The notes under the pieces were generated by a model that did not search any database, was not told the origin of the DNA, and worked only from the letters and a program-made list of their open reading frames with translations. A program made the position numbers and the translations under genes. From Streptomyces sp. TLI_105 (GTDB taxonomy: Bacteria; Actinomycetota; Actinomycetes; Streptomycetales; Streptomycetaceae), in assembly GCF_900105415.1 (NCBI RefSeq), contig NZ_FNSM01000001.1:8316001-8380000 (forward strand): 64,000 nt of DNA, in the 5' to 3' direction. How positions within the stretch are numbered: position 1 is the stretch's first letter; every line of letters begins with the position of its first letter. This document shows, piece after piece, positions 62,323 through 64,000 of this stretch.

Positions 62323-62495
62323 GGCGAGCACGGAGGGCAGGCGATTCCCCCGCACCCCGCCCACGTACGGGACAGGGTCGAGCGCTCGCCGTGGGACCGG
62401 GCCGCCACCGAGCGCGACGTCCCGCCCCGAGGCCGCGGGTGTGATGCGCATCACCGCCGGGGCGCTTCGGGTCGGGCATGCGTGATCATGATCGG

Positions 62496-63197
62496 ATGGA
62501 CGCCCGTTTCCTCGGCACCGCCGAACTGACCGAAGTCCCGCCCGTGGCCGTCGTGGTCGACGTCATGCGTGCTTTCACGGTGGCTGCCTGGGCCTTCGCC
62601 CAGGGGGCGGAAAGGATCGTTCTCGCCGAGTCGCCGGACGAAGCCCTGGCGCTCAAGGCTCGCCACCCGGACTGGATCGCGCTCAAGGACGGTCCGCCCA
62701 CGCCCGGGTTCGACGCCGTCAACTCGCCGGGTCTGCTGCGGTCCGTCGACCTCGGCGGGCGGACCGTCGTGCAGAAGACCACGGCGGGGACGGTCGGCGC
62801 CCTCGCGGTCAAGGACGCGTCCCTGGTGCTGTGCGCGAGCTTCGTGGTGGCGGAGGCGACGGCTCGGCTCCTGCGGACACGAGGGTGCGACAGCGTCACG
62901 TTCGTGGTCACCGGCGAGAACGGGGAGGCCGACGAAGACCTGGCGTGCGCCCAGTACATCGCCCGCAGGACCACCGGGGACGGGACGGACGCGGCCGAGT
63001 TCCTCCGCCGCGCCGGCCGGTCACGTGCCGCCGCCGAGCTGACGCAGGGCGTGCGCCGAGGAGTGCACCCCGATGACGTCGCCCTCTGTCTCGAACTCGA
63101 CCGGTTCCCCTTCGCCATGGCGGCGGCCCAGGAGGGCTCGCTCATGGTTCTGCGTCCCTGCGCCGTGCCATCGCCGATCGACGAGGCTTCGAACTGA
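62496..63197 (+). CDS. 2-phosphosulfolactate phosphatase (ComB)-family protein
   Basis: 233 residues from the ATG at 62496; an in-frame ATG at 62478 is an alternative. The family features are [60 protein letters not shown] and [20 protein letters not shown]. ComB hydrolyses 2-phosphosulfolactate in coenzyme M synthesis in archaea; bacterial relatives have an unproven role. No sulfolactate pathway genes are adjacent. Confidence 0.88.
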   Translation: MDARFLGTAELTEVPPVAVVVDVMRAFTVAAWAFAQGAERIVLAESPDEALALKARHPDWIALKDGPPTPGFDAVNSPGLLRSVDLGGRTVVQKTTAGTVGALAVKDASLVLCASFVVAEATARLLRTRGCDSVTFVVTGENGEADEDLACAQYIARRTTGDGTDAAEFLRRAGRSRAAAELTQGVRRGVHPDDVALCLELDRFPFAMAAAQEGSLMVLRPCAVPSPIDEASN

Positions 63198-63410
63198 TCG
63201 CCGACGAGGCCGGACGCCCGCGCGGCAATCTGCGAGGGCGCGTGTCGGTGCCGCCGGTGCCGTGGACCGGGTCGATGCCCCGGCCCGCGGTCACGGCGGT
63301 GCCGGAACACCTCGCGCTCACGGAAAGAACCTTGCGACGCCCCGGACGCGTGCGCGACCGAGATCGACGGCTGGATCGCCGATCAGCGGAAGAACCGATG
63401 GGAGACCTGT

Positions 63411-63968
63411 GTGAGCGTCTTGCTGTCCGTCGCCTCGACTGCGGCCCTGCCCGCCCTGAGGCTGCGCGCCTGGCACCCTGACGACGCCGAGGCCCTCGTG
63501 GCCGCGCATCGGGATCCTGCCTTGCGCCGCTGGCTCATCACCGTGATCGACAGCGAGGCCGACGCTCGTCGTTGGATCGACGACCAGCGCCGAGGCTGGG
63601 CCGCCGGGACCCGCTTCGGCTTCGCCGTCCTGGCGGACGACGGCGCGGGCTTCGGCCCGCCGGTCGGCCACGTGGGCGTGAAACCCAAAGACGACGGCGC
63701 CGCGGAAGTGGGCTACTGGACAGCTGCCGAGGCGCGCGGACGGGGCCTGGCCTCCCGCGCTCTGGAGGCGGCCGTCCGCTGGGTCCTGACCGAGGGCTCC
63801 GCACCGCCGGCGGTGCGGTTCGAGCTCTTCCACGCGGTGGACAACTCCGCGTCCTGTCACGTGGCCGAGCGATGCGGCTTCGGCCTCGAAGCGGTCCTGC
63901 CCGCCCAGCCGCCCGTGTTTCCGACCGAGGGCCACCTGCACGTCCGCGGCGACTCCGCCCGGCCCTGA
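63411..63968 (+). CDS. GNAT acetyltransferase, RimJ/RimL type
   Basis: 185 residues from a GTG at 63411. LPALRLRAWHPDDAEALVAA starts the fold, GHVGVKPKDDGAAEVGYWTA is the central strand pair, and EARGRGLASRALEAAVRWVL is the acetyl-CoA loop (R-G-x-G-x-A). FHAVDNSASCHVAERCGFGL is the Asn-Ser/G-F motif typical of RimJ/RimL. It probably acetylates an amino group of a small molecule or ribosomal protein. A hairpin overlaps its stop. Confidence 0.9.
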   Translation: MSVLLSVASTAALPALRLRAWHPDDAEALVAAHRDPALRRWLITVIDSEADARRWIDDQRRGWAAGTRFGFAVLADDGAGFGPPVGHVGVKPKDDGAAEVGYWTAAEARGRGLASRALEAAVRWVLTEGSAPPAVRFELFHAVDNSASCHVAERCGFGLEAVLPAQPPVFPTEGHLHVRGDSARP

Positions 63969-63988
63969 GGAACCCGTCAGGGCCGGGC
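63957..63988 (+). terminator. 12-bp hairpin overlapping the GNAT stop codon
   Basis: gcccggccctga pairs with tcagggccgggc across an 8-base loop. The first arm contains the TGA stop of the GNAT gene. Confidence 0.8.
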
Positions 63989-64000
63989 GGAGGGTGTCCG

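Noticed and set aside
63198..63410. Coding remnant before the last GNAT (PPVPWTGSMPRPAVTAVPEH)
   Set aside because: No family is recognised and there is no start or ribosome site; left unassigned.

Overview
The window looks like high-GC Streptomyces chromosome. Third codon positions are almost all G or C, GTG starts and GGAGG-type ribosome binding sites are common, and the gene content (PRC-barrel, DUF6458 and DUF6328 small stress proteins, a SpoIIE-type phosphatase, a LitR/LitS/photolyase light cluster, an FAD lactone oxidase beside an alanine-racemase-fold protein, EF-hand and CGNR proteins) is typical of that genus. Decayed genes are unusually frequent: at least fourteen genes are cut, frameshifted or internally deleted. 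This suggests accessory or arm-like DNA, although the window alone cannot prove its chromosomal position.

Layout. 1-6.5 kb: a partial NHL-repeat gene, remnants of an IS5-type transposase, a pirin, an HATPase and a PRC-barrel protein, a GAF-SpoIIE phosphatase, and two tandem paralogous small proteins. 6.5-14.3 kb: a Ser/Thr kinase and a run of envelope or stress proteins (DUF6458, PRC-barrel, SRPBCC, DUF6328, DUF4230, VanZ, YeaQ-like), with strong hairpin terminators. 14.5-21 kb: a GlxA-like regulator, remnants of ArsR, SMP-30 and RTX genes, a conserved hypothetical protein and two small hydrophilic proteins. 21-24 kb: a flavohemoprotein/PNPOx pair with a Rex-like operator upstream. 24-26.3 kb: a dead RHS/Hint polymorphic-toxin gene and its frameshifted DUF7674 neighbour. 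26.3-32 kb: CGNR regulator, MsrA, prephenate dehydratase, GNAT, a coiled-coil/winged-helix protein and a truncated tannase. 32.3-36.7 kb: two divergent exported alpha/beta hydrolases, a VOC gene with a large internal deletion, a 64-residue orphan protein and an ABC-F ATPase with a structured leader.

37-43.1 kb is the most unusual part. Four genes are joined by overlapping or nearly overlapping stop and start codons: an M6-type metalloprotease with a Lys/Glu/Asp repeat tail, an uncharacterised protein, a RimK/graspetide-like ATP-grasp ligase and a 102-residue protein. A secreted lysyl-oxidase-family protein follows on the same strand. A protease substrate rich in lysine and acidic side chains next to a side-chain ligase and a lysine-oxidising enzyme suggests a candidate protein cross-linking or tail-modification locus. 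This is an inference.

43.8-50.7 kb: a light-response cluster (photolyase, ECF sigma LitS, MerR/B12 LitR, NAD-binding DUF2867 protein, SDR) in which an identical 11-bp motif lies upstream of litS and upstream of litR. A MarR gene and an MMPL transporter then flank a clear palindromic operator. 53-58.4 kb: a lactone oxidase and an amino acid deaminase/aldolase-type gene diverge across an 18-copy 9-bp minisatellite, followed by TetR and an S8 protease whose signal peptide is frameshifted. 58.8-64 kb: a zinc-ribbon membrane protein, MarR, an EF-hand protein, an SDR beside a LysR remnant, a ComB-like phosphatase and a GNAT.
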